Part shown: one piece after another, positions 1 to 8,698 of the stretch | How the letters are laid out: each line of letters begins with the position of its first letter | Position numbering within the stretch: position 1 is the first letter of the stretch | DNA from: Acinetobacter sp. UBA801 | Lineage (GTDB): Bacteria > Pseudomonadota > Gammaproteobacteria > Pseudomonadales > Moraxellaceae | NCBI GenBank assembly: GCA_002296655.1 | Contig: DBIN01000001.1 | Span: forward strand, 1-38,150 | Reading direction: 5' to 3' | DNA length: 38,150 nt | Translations under genes and position numbers: made by a program | Notes under the pieces: generated by a model | Told to the model about the DNA's origin: nothing | The model's input: only the letters and a program-made list of their open reading frames with translations | The model's database searches: none

Positions 1-125
1 GGTGTTTTTTTATGGGGAAAGATAATATTAAGAAGAATAATAACATTTTATTGTGTTTAAGATAATAATAAATCCATAATTAATAAAAGGTTTTAGACTA
101 ATGTTGAATTTTTATTTTTTGTGTT

Positions 126-144
126 TTGTGTGAAAGTTACACAA
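126..144. promoter_or_regulatory. Dyad TTGTGT-N7-ACACAA, candidate LysR-type operator
   Basis: A perfect 6-bp inverted repeat with a 7-bp spacer lies about 110 bp upstream of the aromatic-acid transporter gene. The geometry (short arms around 7 bp, containing T-N11-A) resembles LysR-type regulator sites such as the ATAC-N7-GTAT boxes of BenM/CatM, although the arm sequence differs. Further downstream, CTTGAATAG (149-157) and CTATTCAAG (210-218) form a second inverted repeat, so the leader may be structured. The regulator is not in the window, and the assignment is inference from symmetry and position. Confidence 0.35.
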
Positions 145-251
145 TCTACTTGAATAGTAAAAGTGGGAATGAAGGACTGATTAAATGAAAATCTTCACTG
201 TAAAAATTGCTATTCAAGCTTATTTAAACATAAACTCATAGGAGTTGAGGA

Positions 252-1601
252 ATGGCACATCAAGCAATTAACGTGAATGATGTCATTGATCACGCAAAAT
301 TCAAACCATTTCATTTTAATGTCGTGGCATGGTGTCTACTAATCATTTTATTTGATGGCTACGACTTGGCAATTAATGGGGTCGTTTTACCCTTATTGAT
401 GGATGAGTGGGGCTTAAGTGCTGTTCAGGCGGGGATGCTCGCGAGTACTGCGTTGGCAGGTATGATGTTTGGTGCGATGATTTTTGGCTCTTTGGCTGAT
501 AAAATTGGTCGTAAGAAAGTCATCATGATCTGTATCGTTCTATTTAGTGGTTTAACTTTTGCAGGTGGCTTTGCTTCTAATCCAACTGAGTTTGCTATTT
601 TACGTTTCTTGGCAGGTTTAGGCATTGGAGGTGTAATGCCAAACCTTGTGGCCTTAACTTCTGAATATGCGCCTAAAACTATGCGTAGTACATTAGTTAC
701 TACTATGTTTAGTGGTTATGCTGTAGGTGGCGTAATGGCGGCTTTACTAGGTTCATGGTTTACCCCAAGTTTTGGATGGGAAATCATGTTCTTTATTGCA
801 GGTATTCCATTGTTTTTATTGCCTGTGATTTGGAAATTTTTGCCAGAATCTTTAACCTTTATTGTCAAAGAAAATAAGCAAGATCAAGCCCGCCCAATCG
901 TGGCGCGCTTAGCACCAGATTTGAAAATTACCCAAGATACAACTTTTGAATTGTATCAGGTCGGTGTACCTGAAGCTGCTAATGTGGTGAGCTTATTCAA
1001 ACGTCGTCGTGCGGTGAATACTTTATTGTTCTGGTTGGCGTTCTTTACTTGTCTATTAACCATGTATGCACTTAGCAGTTGGTTGCCAAAATTGATGATG
1101 GCGGCAGGCTATTCTATGGACAATAGCTTAATGTTCATGATGGTGATGAACGTGGGTGCAGTCGTTGGTATTGTAGGCGGTGGTGTTTTAGCAGACCGTT
1201 TCCACCTAAAACCTGTATTAATGTTTTTGGGAATCCTGGGCGCATTGGTGATGAGCCTTATGGGCTTCCAATCTAATCAGCTCTTGCTTTACATCTTAGT
1301 ATTCTTGGCGGGTGCAGCATCTATTGGTTCACAAATGTTGTTGTACAGCTATGTGGCACAATATTACCCACTTGCGGTACGCTCAACAGGTATTGGTTGG
1401 TCATCTGCCGTTGGTCGTATGGGTGCGATTGTGGGTCCAATTTTAATTGGCGGCTTATTGGGTATGAATTTACCTGCACACTTCAACTTTATGGCGGTAG
1501 GTTTGCCAGTGCTGATCACTGCAATCGCGGTTGCTTTGATTATGAGTGAAGATGAAGCTGAGCAAATTAAGGCGGGCAAAGCGGTTGCTGCCAAAGCTTA
1601 A
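252..1601 (+). CDS. Aromatic acid:H+ symporter (AAHS-family MFS transporter, BenK/PcaK-like)
   Basis: This 449-residue inner-membrane protein should import an aromatic or related organic acid with protons. It has the 12-helix MFS layout. The first helix carries the acidic DGYD signature (residues 35-38) typical of the AAHS family, and the loop between helices 2 and 3 carries MFS motif A, GSLADKIGRK (79-88). The second half contains a matching ADRF loop. The length equals that of BenK, PcaK and VanK. The ATG is preceded by AGGAG about 7 bases upstream, which fixes the start. It stands alone: a terminator follows at 1622, and the upstream leader holds an LTTR-like dyad. Acinetobacter has several paralogues (benzoate, protocatechuate, vanillate, hydroxycinnamate and muconate types), and no catabolic gene lies in the window to choose between them, so no symbol is given. 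Confidence 0.9.
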   Translation: MAHQAINVNDVIDHAKFKPFHFNVVAWCLLIILFDGYDLAINGVVLPLLMDEWGLSAVQAGMLASTALAGMMFGAMIFGSLADKIGRKKVIMICIVLFSGLTFAGGFASNPTEFAILRFLAGLGIGGVMPNLVALTSEYAPKTMRSTLVTTMFSGYAVGGVMAALLGSWFTPSFGWEIMFFIAGIPLFLLPVIWKFLPESLTFIVKENKQDQARPIVARLAPDLKITQDTTFELYQVGVPEAANVVSLFKRRRAVNTLLFWLAFFTCLLTMYALSSWLPKLMMAAGYSMDNSLMFMMVMNVGAVVGIVGGGVLADRFHLKPVLMFLGILGALVMSLMGFQSNQLLLYILVFLAGAASIGSQMLLYSYVAQYYPLAVRSTGIGWSSAVGRMGAIVGPILIGGLLGMNLPAHFNFMAVGLPVLITAIAVALIMSEDEAEQIKAGKAVAAKA

Positions 1602-1621
1602 CCTTATAATGTGTTAAGTTC

Positions 1622-1653
1622 AAAAGTCCTCAACATTGTTTGGGGACTTTTTG
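1622..1653 (+). terminator. Rho-independent terminator after the AAHS transporter
   Basis: AAAAGTCC (1622-1629) pairs with GGACTTTT (1644-1651), with further CA/TTG pairing inside, and the hairpin ends in a short T run. It lies 20 bp after the transporter stop codon. Confidence 0.75.
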
Positions 1654-1717
1654 ATTATGGGGTGTATAAATAGAAAGCGATGATAGATAAAGTTAGGTAT
1701 TCAAGGTAGAGATAAAA

Positions 1718-1744
1718 GAAACCCCATCATCCTGACGGGGTTTC
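1718..1744. terminator. Bidirectional terminator hairpin
   Basis: GAAACCCC (1718-1725) pairs with GGGGTTTC (1737-1744). T-rich sequence follows on both strands, so it can end the minus-strand small unit and act as a backup terminator for the upstream transporter. Confidence 0.75.
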
Positions 1745-1758
1745 TTTGTATTTCGTAT

Positions 1759-1833
1759 TTAGGTATAACTCCTGTCGTACCTCACGATCCTGTTGCTCAA
1801 ACTTATGATTGTTGTTTTTAGTTTGGGAAACAT
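1759..1833 (-). CDS. Possible 24-residue small protein
   Basis: The ATG at 1833 is preceded by AAGGAG with 5 intervening bases, one of the best ribosome-binding sites in the window. The frame stays open for 24 codons (starting MFPKLKTT, ending RYDRSYT) and stops at TAA, about 15 bases before the terminator stem. The product would be small and basic (several K and R), with no clear membrane segment. Promoter-like element, Shine-Dalgarno, ORF and terminator are packed into about 130 bp. Alternatively the Shine-Dalgarno/ATG region is a regulatory base-pairing segment of an sRNA and is not translated. I do not recognise the peptide. Confidence 0.3.
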   Translation of the reverse strand: MFPKLKTTIISLSNRIVRYDRSYT

Positions 1834-2023
1834 CCTGTCTCCTTATGCTTTATAGAATACTGTAAGCTCAAAATACTGCCTAGCCTCATTTTGCTTCAGT
1901 GTATGTAAGCAAAAACTGACAAAGTGATAGGTGATACTAACACTAGTTTTGAGCAAACGATAAAATAGCGAGCTTATTTTTGTCCATAAACAGGCGCATA
2001 CTGATCGCGTGATTGGAGTAAAT

Positions 2024-3232
2024 ATGTCTGATTTAGCTGCAGCATCTCATGTTCAGTATGGTACCAAGCCGTTTAAAGCCATTCTTTTTTCGTTATTTCT
2101 AGCGGGTTTCGCTTCTTTTTCGACCTTGTACTGTGTGCAACCGATGATGCCAATTTTGGCCGATTTTTTTACGGTTACACCGACCCAAAGTAGTTTCCCA
2201 TTGTCATTTTCTACTGTGGCTTTGGCGATCGGTTTGCTTTTCACAGGCTTTATCTCAGATCGTTTTGGACGTAAAGCCATTATGGTTCTGGCTTTATTTT
2301 TAGCTGCCATTTTATTAATTCTGAGTGCCTTACTGCCAATCTGGTCGTTCTTTTTAACCACGCGAATTTTTATTGGTATTGCTGTGAGCGGTGTTGCTGC
2401 AGTGGCCATGACTTATATTGGTGAAGAAATTCGACAGCAAGACATTGGTTTTGCCATGGGACTCTATATTTCGGGTACAGCTATTGGCGGCATGAGTGGA
2501 CGTTTAATTGCTGGGGTTTTGGTCGATTTTATTTCTTGGCAAGCGGCAACCTTAATTATTGGTGGCTTAAATTTACTGATTGCAATCACTTTTTATGTGT
2601 TACTGCCCGCATCGAAAAACTTTACAGCGTATCCAATTCGTTTTTCGCGGTTCAGAGATGCTTTTGTTGCCAATTTGGCAGATCGTAAATTAAGAATCCT
2701 GTTTTTACAGGGCTTTTTGCTGATGGGCTGTTTCGTTAGTATTTTCAACTACATCAGCTATTATTTACTGAATAAACCATTTGAACTTTCCCAAGTCTGG
2801 ATTGGGGTAATTTCAATTGCCTATTTGGCGGGTATTTACAGTTCGCCACGTGCAGCAAGTTGGGGTAATCGTATTGGGCGTGAACGAGTGCTGCCTATGG
2901 TGATTGTCCTAATGTTGATTGCATTGTGGTTGATGTCGATTGCACATTTAGCCGTCGTATTGGCTGCATTGGTGTTATTTACCTTTGCCTTTTTTGCTGC
3001 ACATTCTACTGCTAGTAGTTGGGTGTCGATTCAAGCGCTGCAGTATCGTGCAGTGGGATCATCATTATATTTATTTAGCTACTACATGGGTTCAAGTTTG
3101 CTCGGTAGTGGTAGCGGATTGATTTGGGAACAATGGGGTTGGTCAGGTCTGACATGGGTAATGACTGCAGTCTTGGGTGTGGCGCTTTATGGCGCGTGGC
3201 GTTTAAAGCTAAAACCAGCAGCGCTGCGATAA
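2024..3232 (+). CDS. MFS transporter, YnfM-like
   Basis: This 402-residue 12-helix major facilitator resembles the YnfM group of inner-membrane exporters. The first helix region with LFLAGFASFSTLYCVQP, then PILADFF, matches the opening of E. coli YnfM closely. Motif A appears as GFISDRFGRK in the loop between helices 2 and 3, and a GNRIGRER loop appears in the second half. I chose the ATG at 2024, which has GGAG 5 bases upstream; an in-frame GTG at 2009 would add five residues but has no ribosome-binding site. The substrate is unknown; YnfM-type proteins are generally annotated as putative arabinose/drug effluxers. It is monocistronic, with no adjacent regulator. Confidence 0.85.
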   Translation: MSDLAAASHVQYGTKPFKAILFSLFLAGFASFSTLYCVQPMMPILADFFTVTPTQSSFPLSFSTVALAIGLLFTGFISDRFGRKAIMVLALFLAAILLILSALLPIWSFFLTTRIFIGIAVSGVAAVAMTYIGEEIRQQDIGFAMGLYISGTAIGGMSGRLIAGVLVDFISWQAATLIIGGLNLLIAITFYVLLPASKNFTAYPIRFSRFRDAFVANLADRKLRILFLQGFLLMGCFVSIFNYISYYLLNKPFELSQVWIGVISIAYLAGIYSSPRAASWGNRIGRERVLPMVIVLMLIALWLMSIAHLAVVLAALVLFTFAFFAAHSTASSWVSIQALQYRAVGSSLYLFSYYMGSSLLGSGSGLIWEQWGWSGLTWVMTAVLGVALYGAWRLKLKPAALR

Positions 3233-3356
3233 GCATTCAGGATTATTGCTTTCGGCGTATCCGTTTAGGCTTTCCTTACTCAGATACAAATTTAAGGTAT
3301 AAAAATAGTTTACTGATTTTGTGTGTTTTTTAATCAAGCAAGATGAGTGGAATTCA

Positions 3357-3365
3357 TGCTAAAAT
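3357..3365 (+). promoter_or_regulatory. Extended -10 promoter for ygiQ
   Basis: TGC-TAAAAT fits an extended -10 element (TGn plus a TATAAT-like hexamer) about 60 bp before the ygiQ start. The -35 position has no good match, which suits the extended -10 type. The assignment rests on sequence only. Confidence 0.4.
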
Positions 3366-3426
3366 AGACGGCTTTCATCTTTGATCGACTTCTGATCTTC
3401 CACTTCCCAGCCGAGAATTGCCAGCC

Positions 3427-5799
3427 ATGTCTACTGCTTATAATGCTCAGACCGCACCCAAAGCGTTGTTTGATTACGATAAATATTGGGCGTCATGTTT
3501 TGAGCCTGCGCCATTTTTGCCGATGTCACGCGAAGAAATGGATCAGTTAGGTTGGGATGCCTGTGATTTTATTCTGGTTTGTGGTGATGCTTATATTGAT
3601 CATCCCTCTTTTGTATCGGGCGTGATTGGTCGTGTGCTTGAGGCACAGGGCTTTCGTGTGGGGATCATCGCCCAACCAGACTGGACCAATGTGGAGTCTT
3701 TTCGGGTTTTAGGGAAGCCGACCATTGCTTGGGGCGTCACCGCAGGCAATATGGACTCGATGATCAACCGCTATACCGCTGACCGTAAAATCCGTTCAGA
3801 CGATGCTTATTCTCCAGACAATCAGCCGAATAAACGTCCTGACCGTGCTGCTACGGTGTACTGTCAGCGTTGTCGTGAAGCCTTTCCAGATGTGCCTGTT
3901 TTACTGGGCGGGATTGAAGGCTCGTTGCGTCGGATTGCACATTACGACTATTGGTCTGATAAAGTCCGTCGCTCAATTTTAATGGATTCTAAAGCCGACT
4001 TATTGATGTACGGCAATGGTGAGCGTTCGATTATTGAAGTGATGCACCGTTTGGCCAAAGGCGAAAAAATCCACGAAATTACAGATGTACGTGGTACAGC
4101 ATTTATTATCAATAAACATAACCGTGCGTCTAAAGCTAAATTTGTTGAAATTGCATCTAATGATGTAGATAGCGTGGGCCGTGTCGATCCAATCATTAAC
4201 CCTTATGTGATGACCGAAGATTTAGACGGTTGCGAGATTGAAAAAGATAAGGGCAACAATCTCGCGCAATATCAAAATTTCCAGAAAGATCTGGTCAGCA
4301 ATCCAATTGTTCGTGAAGGCGATCAGCTAGATGCGGATACCCAAATTGTACAATTACAGCCTGCGTCTAAAGCAATTAAACACAAATTACCACCACGTGA
4401 ATTGGCAGTGATTCGTTTACCATCTTTTGAGGAAGTGGTGAATGATCCTGTGCTGTATGCGCATGCTAATCGTATTTTGCATTTAGAAACCAACCCAGGC
4501 AATGCACGTGCTTTGGTGCAAAAGCATGGTGAACGTGATGTGTGGTTAAATGCACCGCCTATTCCGTTGACCACGGAAGAAATGGACTATGTGTTCGATT
4601 TACCGTATGCACGTTTGCCGCATCCATCTTATGGTAATGCACGTTTCCCTGCCTTTGACATGATCAAGTTTTCGGTCAATATCATGCGTGGTTGTTTTGG
4701 TGGTTGTACTTTCTGTTCGATAACCGAACATGAAGGGCGAATTATCCAAAACCGTTCTGAAGAATCCATTTTGCGTGAAGTGGAAAAAATTCGGGATACT
4801 GCGCCTGGCTTTACGGGCATTATTTCAGACTTGGGTGGTCCGACTGCAAATATGTACCGTTTGCATTGTAAAGACCCTGAAATTGAAAAGAATTGTCGTA
4901 AACCTTCCTGTGTATTCCCGGGCGTATGTCAAAACTTACACACTGATCATGCACCTTTAACCCAGTTGTATCGTAAAGCGCGTGAACTGAAAGGCATTAA
5001 AAAAATTCTGATTGGTTCAGGTTTGCGTTATGACTTGGCGGTGTTGAACCCTGAATATGTGCGTGAATTGGTGACGCATCATGTGGGCGGTTATTTAAAA
5101 ATTGCACCAGAACATACCGAAAAAGGGCCATTATCTAAGATGATGAAACCAGGTATTGGTACGTATGACCGTTTTAAACAAATGTTTGATCGTTTCAGTA
5201 AAGAGGCGGGCAAAGAGCAATATCTGATTCCGTACTTTATTGCTGCACATCCAGGCACGACTGATTACGACATGATGAATTTGGCTTTGTGGCTGAAAAA
5301 GAATGGTTTCCGTGCCGATCAGGTGCAGACCTTTTATCCGTCACCAATGGCAACCGCTTCGACCATGTATTACACGGGTAAAAACCCATTGGCCAAAGTG
5401 GCGCGTTATACCGAAAATGTGGATATTGTCAAAGGTGAAAAACGTCGTCGTTTGCATAAAGCTTTCTTACGTTATCACGATCCAAACAATTGGCCGTTGT
5501 TGCGTGAAGCTTTAAAAGAAATGGGACGCGCAGATTTAATCGGGAATTCTAAACAGCACTTGATCCCAACTTATCAGCCGCAAGGCACAGATGGTCAATA
5601 TCAAACGGCACGTAAGAAAAACTCGACTGTCGCGGGTGATTCACAAAAACGTATGGGGCAAAGTGGTAATCGTGCTCAGAACAGCAATCGTCCAAAGAAA
5701 GGGCAGATATTGACTCAGCACACAGGCTTACCGCCACGTGAAACAGGTGAAAAACGTCCATTTTCACAAAAGAAATCTAAGCAAAAATCTAAAGCTTAG
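3427..5799 (+). CDS. YgiQ family radical SAM protein (UPF0313)
   Basis: This large cytoplasmic iron-sulfur protein of unknown reaction has about 790 residues. The N-terminal third carries the YgiQ-specific region ([16 protein letters not shown], then [18 protein letters not shown]). The radical SAM cluster motif C-x3-C-x2-C is at Cys423, Cys427 and Cys430 ([10 protein letters not shown]), which would bind a [4Fe-4S] cluster and S-adenosylmethionine. A DUF3362-type C-terminal domain follows, ending in a Lys/Gln/Ser-rich basic tail from about residue 720. The ATG at 3427 is preferred over the in-frame TTG at 3418, although the ribosome-binding site is weak. The gene is monocistronic, with an extended -10 promoter upstream and a terminator at 5821. 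The family is widespread and its substrate is unknown. Confidence 0.93.
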   Translation: MSTAYNAQTAPKALFDYDKYWASCFEPAPFLPMSREEMDQLGWDACDFILVCGDAYIDHPSFVSGVIGRVLEAQGFRVGIIAQPDWTNVESFRVLGKPTIAWGVTAGNMDSMINRYTADRKIRSDDAYSPDNQPNKRPDRAATVYCQRCREAFPDVPVLLGGIEGSLRRIAHYDYWSDKVRRSILMDSKADLLMYGNGERSIIEVMHRLAKGEKIHEITDVRGTAFIINKHNRASKAKFVEIASNDVDSVGRVDPIINPYVMTEDLDGCEIEKDKGNNLAQYQNFQKDLVSNPIVREGDQLDADTQIVQLQPASKAIKHKLPPRELAVIRLPSFEEVVNDPVLYAHANRILHLETNPGNARALVQKHGERDVWLNAPPIPLTTEEMDYVFDLPYARLPHPSYGNARFPAFDMIKFSVNIMRGCFGGCTFCSITEHEGRIIQNRSEESILREVEKIRDTAPGFTGIISDLGGPTANMYRLHCKDPEIEKNCRKPSCVFPGVCQNLHTDHAPLTQLYRKARELKGIKKILIGSGLRYDLAVLNPEYVRELVTHHVGGYLKIAPEHTEKGPLSKMMKPGIGTYDRFKQMFDRFSKEAGKEQYLIPYFIAAHPGTTDYDMMNLALWLKKNGFRADQVQTFYPSPMATASTMYYTGKNPLAKVARYTENVDIVKGEKRRRLHKAFLRYHDPNNWPLLREALKEMGRADLIGNSKQHLIPTYQPQGTDGQYQTARKKNSTVAGDSQKRMGQSGNRAQNSNRPKKGQILTQHTGLPPRETGEKRPFSQKKSKQKSKA

Positions 5800-5820
5800 T
5801 ACTTGCAGCTAAGATTCATC

Positions 5821-5845
5821 AAAAGGCGCTGCGGCGCCTTTTTGT
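5821..5845 (+). terminator. Rho-independent terminator of ygiQ
   Basis: AAAAGGCGC pairs with GCGCCTTTT around a TGCG loop and runs into five T residues. It lies about 20 bp after the stop codon. Confidence 0.88.
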
Positions 5846-5865
5846 TTGCTTTTCATTTCATCGGA

Positions 5866-5878
5866 ATTGTCCGACAAT
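5866..5878. promoter_or_regulatory. Palindrome ATTGTC-C-GACAAT, FadR-subfamily GntR-like site
   Basis: A perfect 6-bp dyad with one central base lies in the 293-bp gap between ygiQ and the DUF2726 gene. The form TTGT-N3-ACAA matches operators of the FadR subfamily of GntR regulators (PrpR/LldR-like sites). It is 260 bp from the next start codon and just after a terminator, so its target is unclear. It could be a chance palindrome. Confidence 0.3.
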
Positions 5879-6139
5879 CGAATCTGTTAAGCATTGCTTT
5901 GTTTTTTTAGCATGCTATACAGTATTCTAATCTAATGATAAAAACACGCTTAGACGCTACAGCACTTAGACAAAAGGCGGGCTTGTGAAACAAAATTTCT
6001 GTTTCTAAGATGGTTTTGTGAATGTTTCATGTGGTTTCTAAATGGAACGTTTAAATATAAAAGCGTGTTATATACTGATTTGATGAAAAAAATGGCATGA
6101 AGCCGAAACAACTATAAAAATGATATTAAGGATTGAATA

Positions 6140-6676
6140 ATGACAATTTATATTTTGATTGGGGTTTTGATACTGATTTTCTTTCTCTTGATGGCGGTTA
6201 AGGGCTTGGAAAATAGAGAAAAACCTCAAGACAGTGTACTCAAGCAACGTGCAATTTTTAGCTTAAATGAACAGCTAACGTACACACGTTTGCAGGAAAT
6301 TCTACCCCAACATACGATCTTGGCGCATGTGTCTTTTGATGCTTTGCTGACCACGAAATTTTCACGCACTCGCCATAAATACCGCAATATGATTGCCGAT
6401 TTTGTGGTGTTGGATGCCCGTCATCAGGTCGTTGCAATTGTGGCCTTAGATGATCAGTTGATGTTGAAACGTAGCCGTAATGCACAATACCAAGATGAAT
6501 TGTTGCGTTTGGCGGGCTATAAAGTCCTGCGTTATGAAGATGTGCCGGAATATCACGAATTGCGCGAAGCTTTTGGGCAGTCATCGTCTACAGATTTAGA
6601 TGATTTGGGTGCTGCATTAAAAAAGTATGATTTTTTTGCGCATTCTGTACGGCATAAAGTGAAGGTATTAGGCTAA
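6140..6676 (+). CDS. Membrane-anchored DUF2726 domain protein
   Basis: This 178-residue protein has one N-terminal transmembrane helix (about residues 3-20, very hydrophobic: ILIGVLILIFFLLMAV), so the rest probably faces the cytoplasm. The soluble part fits DUF2726. It has a leucine-rich opening (LQEILPQHTILAHVSFDALL), a KFSRTRHKYRNMIADFVVLD segment, then VAIVALDD and GYKVLRYEDVPEYHELREAF. This fold is related to restriction-endonuclease-like and topoisomerase-associated domains, and DUF2726 proteins are often suspected of nucleic-acid roles; no function is established. AAGG lies 8 to 9 bases before the ATG. A terminator follows at 6712. Confidence 0.75.
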   Translation: MTIYILIGVLILIFFLLMAVKGLENREKPQDSVLKQRAIFSLNEQLTYTRLQEILPQHTILAHVSFDALLTTKFSRTRHKYRNMIADFVVLDARHQVVAIVALDDQLMLKRSRNAQYQDELLRLAGYKVLRYEDVPEYHELREAFGQSSSTDLDDLGAALKKYDFFAHSVRHKVKVLG

Positions 6677-6711
6677 ACGCTTGCCGAAAAAATCGCAAGA
6701 TAGACAATATG

Positions 6712-6744
6712 AATCAGCATGTTGCCATGACATACTGATTTTTT
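6712..6744 (+). terminator. Terminator of the DUF2726 gene
   Basis: AATCAG-C-ATGT (6712-6722) pairs with ACAT-A-CTGATT (6730-6740) with one internal mismatch and a 7-nt loop. It ends in TTTTTT. It separates this gene from the convergent ridA-like gene. Confidence 0.75.
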
Positions 6745-6795
6745 GATTGACTCTGACTCTGCATTTAATCGCATCTATTTTACGTTTGGTAGGTA

Positions 6796-7149
6796 TTAAG
6801 GTTTGACTGCAACCACCGTCATCTCAACCAAAACATCGGGGTGATACAGTTTTGCTTCTACGCAGGTACGCGGTAATGCTTGTATATCTGCCACCCAAGC
6901 ATCCCAAACTTGATTCATTGCGGCATAATCACGCTCAATGTCTTTTAAAAAAATCATCACTGACATGATGTGACTTTTCTCTGTACCCGCATCTGCCAGT
7001 AAACGATCAATCAGGGCAAGTGTTTGTTGGGTTTGTCCTTCAATATCTTGTTGAGTGTCTTCTGCCAGTTGTCCTGCTAAATGGACTAAATTTCCCGAAA
7101 TTGCAATTTCAGAATAACGGTTTTGGATATGTAGACGTTGAACAGCCAT
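6796..7149 (-). CDS. RidA family protein (Rid/YjgF/UK114)
   Basis: This 117-residue cytoplasmic protein is expected to be a trimer that hydrolyses reactive enamine/imine intermediates such as 2-aminoacrylate. The family core is visible: VHLAGQLAED near residues 22-31, QTQQTLALIDRLLADAG (39-55), and the C-terminal PRTCVEAKL. Arg94 there matches the essential arginine (Arg105 of E. coli RidA), so deaminase activity is plausible. It seems to belong to a divergent Rid subgroup rather than canonical RidA. I chose the ATG at 7149, which has GAGG ten bases upstream; a TTG at 7170 would add seven residues. It is monocistronic, convergent with the DUF2726 gene and separated from dinB by a structured 448-bp gap. 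Confidence 0.85.
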   Translation of the reverse strand: MAVQRLHIQNRYSEIAISGNLVHLAGQLAEDTQQDIEGQTQQTLALIDRLLADAGTEKSHIMSVMIFLKDIERDYAAMNQVWDAWVADIQALPRTCVEAKLYHPDVLVEMTVVAVKP

Positions 7150-7597
7150 TGGGTGTGATCCTCGCGCCAAGCGATTAGATATAAAAAGCGTGAGGTATTA
7201 TAGAGGCAGGCAAGCACGTGGAAAATATGCACGCAGCACACTGCTAAAAAATAAAAAGTAGTCGAATGGAAAATACGAGGAAGAGAGAGATGTGGTGTCA
7301 AAGCAGCGAAGTGCCAAGCGCAGAGTTGTCCTGTAATCTTCGGATTTGATCGTCACGCCAATCACAGGACAAGTATGCCAAAAGTAATGGTGATTTTTGG
7401 CATCTCAGCGTATATACGGATAAATACATCGCGCGTATAGATTACTCTAAAAAGCACAACTGTGAAGGATAAATAGTCTAATTTTTATTCTTTTGGCCGC
7501 AATTTATACAAAAATTAGCTTAAGTAGCCATTGGTAAGCATAGGCTTGCTATGTTTTATATAGAGCAGCAAGTTTACAGCTTTAATATCCGTGATAT
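7150..7597. other. Gene-free 448-bp gap with nested inverted repeats
   Basis: No credible ORF lies here. Three paired elements cluster together. TTGTCCTGT (7326-7334) pairs with ACAGGACAA (7364-7372); inside this, AATC-TTCG-GATT (7335-7346) forms a tetraloop hairpin; immediately after it, ATGCCAAAA (7375-7383) pairs with TTTTGGCAT (7395-7403). No T run follows on either strand, so this is not a plain terminator. It may be a structured RNA, a protein-binding region, or the remains of a small repeat element. Confidence 0.4.
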
Positions 7598-8653
7598 TTA
7601 CAGTAAAGATAGTTGCACTTGCTCATCGGCAGGGCTGAGTTGATACAGACCAACACCAATTAAACGAAATTGATCCTGTGCGGGAATATACATTTCGTGG
7701 AGCAAAAGCTGCAGGACTTTTTCAAGATCATTTTTACTTTCAAGTGGCTGTTTAAAACTTTTACTGTGTTGTAAGACCTGAAAATTTTTGAGTTTTAATT
7801 TGACCGATATACCACGTGCAACATATTGTTTTTTCACTAAACTATGCCAAACCTGATCAATCAAGCCAGACCAGTAAGTTGCACATTCAGCTAAGTTTAA
7901 ATCATCATCAAAGGTGATTTCTTTGGAAATTTGCTGGCGCTCACGCTCTGCCTGCACAGGACGTTCATCAATGCCTTGGGCAAATAAAAATAGGCGTTTT
8001 CCATATTTACCAAAATGATGAATCAACAGGTTTTCTTCGATGTGTTGCAAATCGCCCAAGGTATTTAAGTTCAGACTTTTTAATTTTTCCTGTGTGACTT
8101 TGCCTACGCCTGGAATTTTCTGTAAGGCTAAGTCTTGAATAAATTGCTGCACTTGACTGGGTTTAATTACGCAAATGCCATTGGGTTTATGCCAGTCCGA
8201 AGCAATTTTGGCTAAAAACTTATTCGGTGCGACACCTGCCGAAGCTGTTAAACCTGTACTTTGAAAAATATCTGCCCGGATTCGCATAGCAACTTCTGTT
8301 GCGCTTGGAATACCTTGTAAATTTTCGGTGACATCTAAATAGGCTTCATCTAAAGACAAGGGCTCAATCAGTGATGTATAACGCTGAAAAATCTGATGAA
8401 TTTGTGAAGAAACCTCACGATAGAGTGCAAAATTAGGTTCGAGTACTACCACCTGCGGGCAGCGTTTGCGAGCCTGTGCCATCGACATGGCAGAACGTAA
8501 ACCAAACTCACGCGCAGGATAAGATGCCGCTGCAATCACAGCCCGAGGATGATGCGAAGCAATCACCACAGGTAAATGCTGTAATTCAGGACGACTGCGC
8601 AGCTCAACAGAGGCATAAAAGGCATCCATATCAATATGAATGATTTTCCGCAT
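7598..8653 (-). CDS. dinB: DNA polymerase IV (Y-family translesion polymerase)
   Basis: This 351-residue Y-family polymerase copies past damaged DNA without proofreading. The catalytic metal ligands are present: Asp8 in [11 protein letters not shown], and Asp102-Glu103 in SLDEAYLDV. The steric-gate region (FYASVE), the helix-hairpin-helix motif ([13 protein letters not shown]) and the little-finger domain follow in normal order. The C-terminal clamp-binding peptide appears as VQLSLL, resembling QLxLF-type motifs. Length matches E. coli DinB (351). Acinetobacter lacks LexA, and SOS genes there respond to UmuDAb; only a TTGAAA half-site is visible upstream, not a full UmuDAb palindrome. Upstream on the same strand is a broken gene ending 45 bp away. 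Confidence 0.95.
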   Translation of the reverse strand: MRKIIHIDMDAFYASVELRSRPELQHLPVVIASHHPRAVIAAASYPAREFGLRSAMSMAQARKRCPQVVVLEPNFALYREVSSQIHQIFQRYTSLIEPLSLDEAYLDVTENLQGIPSATEVAMRIRADIFQSTGLTASAGVAPNKFLAKIASDWHKPNGICVIKPSQVQQFIQDLALQKIPGVGKVTQEKLKSLNLNTLGDLQHIEENLLIHHFGKYGKRLFLFAQGIDERPVQAERERQQISKEITFDDDLNLAECATYWSGLIDQVWHSLVKKQYVARGISVKLKLKNFQVLQHSKSFKQPLESKNDLEKVLQLLLHEMYIPAQDQFRLIGVGLYQLSPADEQVQLSLL

Positions 8654-8698
8654 GGCACAAACTAGATGAAGCGTTTAGATTTCAACAGTATCGCACGT

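Larger units (their letters stand above)
1714..1842 (-). ncRNA. Candidate small RNA / small mRNA unit ending in a strong terminator
   Basis: On the minus strand a TATAAA hexamer (1854-1849) would start a transcript near 1842. It would run about 125 nt to the hairpin GAAACCCC/GGGGTTTC (1744-1718, 11-nt loop) followed by a T-rich stretch. The RNA contains four spaced CAGGA elements (within ACAGGATG, ACAGGATCG, GACAGGAGT and GTCAGGATG), and it also carries a strong Shine-Dalgarno and a 24-codon ORF, annotated separately. I recall similar CAGGA-rich, terminator-ended intergenic units recurring in Acinetobacter genomes, and multi-copy sRNAs resembling phage C4 antisense RNA have been reported there, but I cannot confirm membership. 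The -35 region is weak. Confidence 0.5.

Noticed and set aside
2053-2409. 118-codon minus-strand frame opposite the YnfM-like gene
   Set aside because: It is a Lys/Ala-rich shadow frame of transmembrane coding sequence, without a ribosome-binding site.
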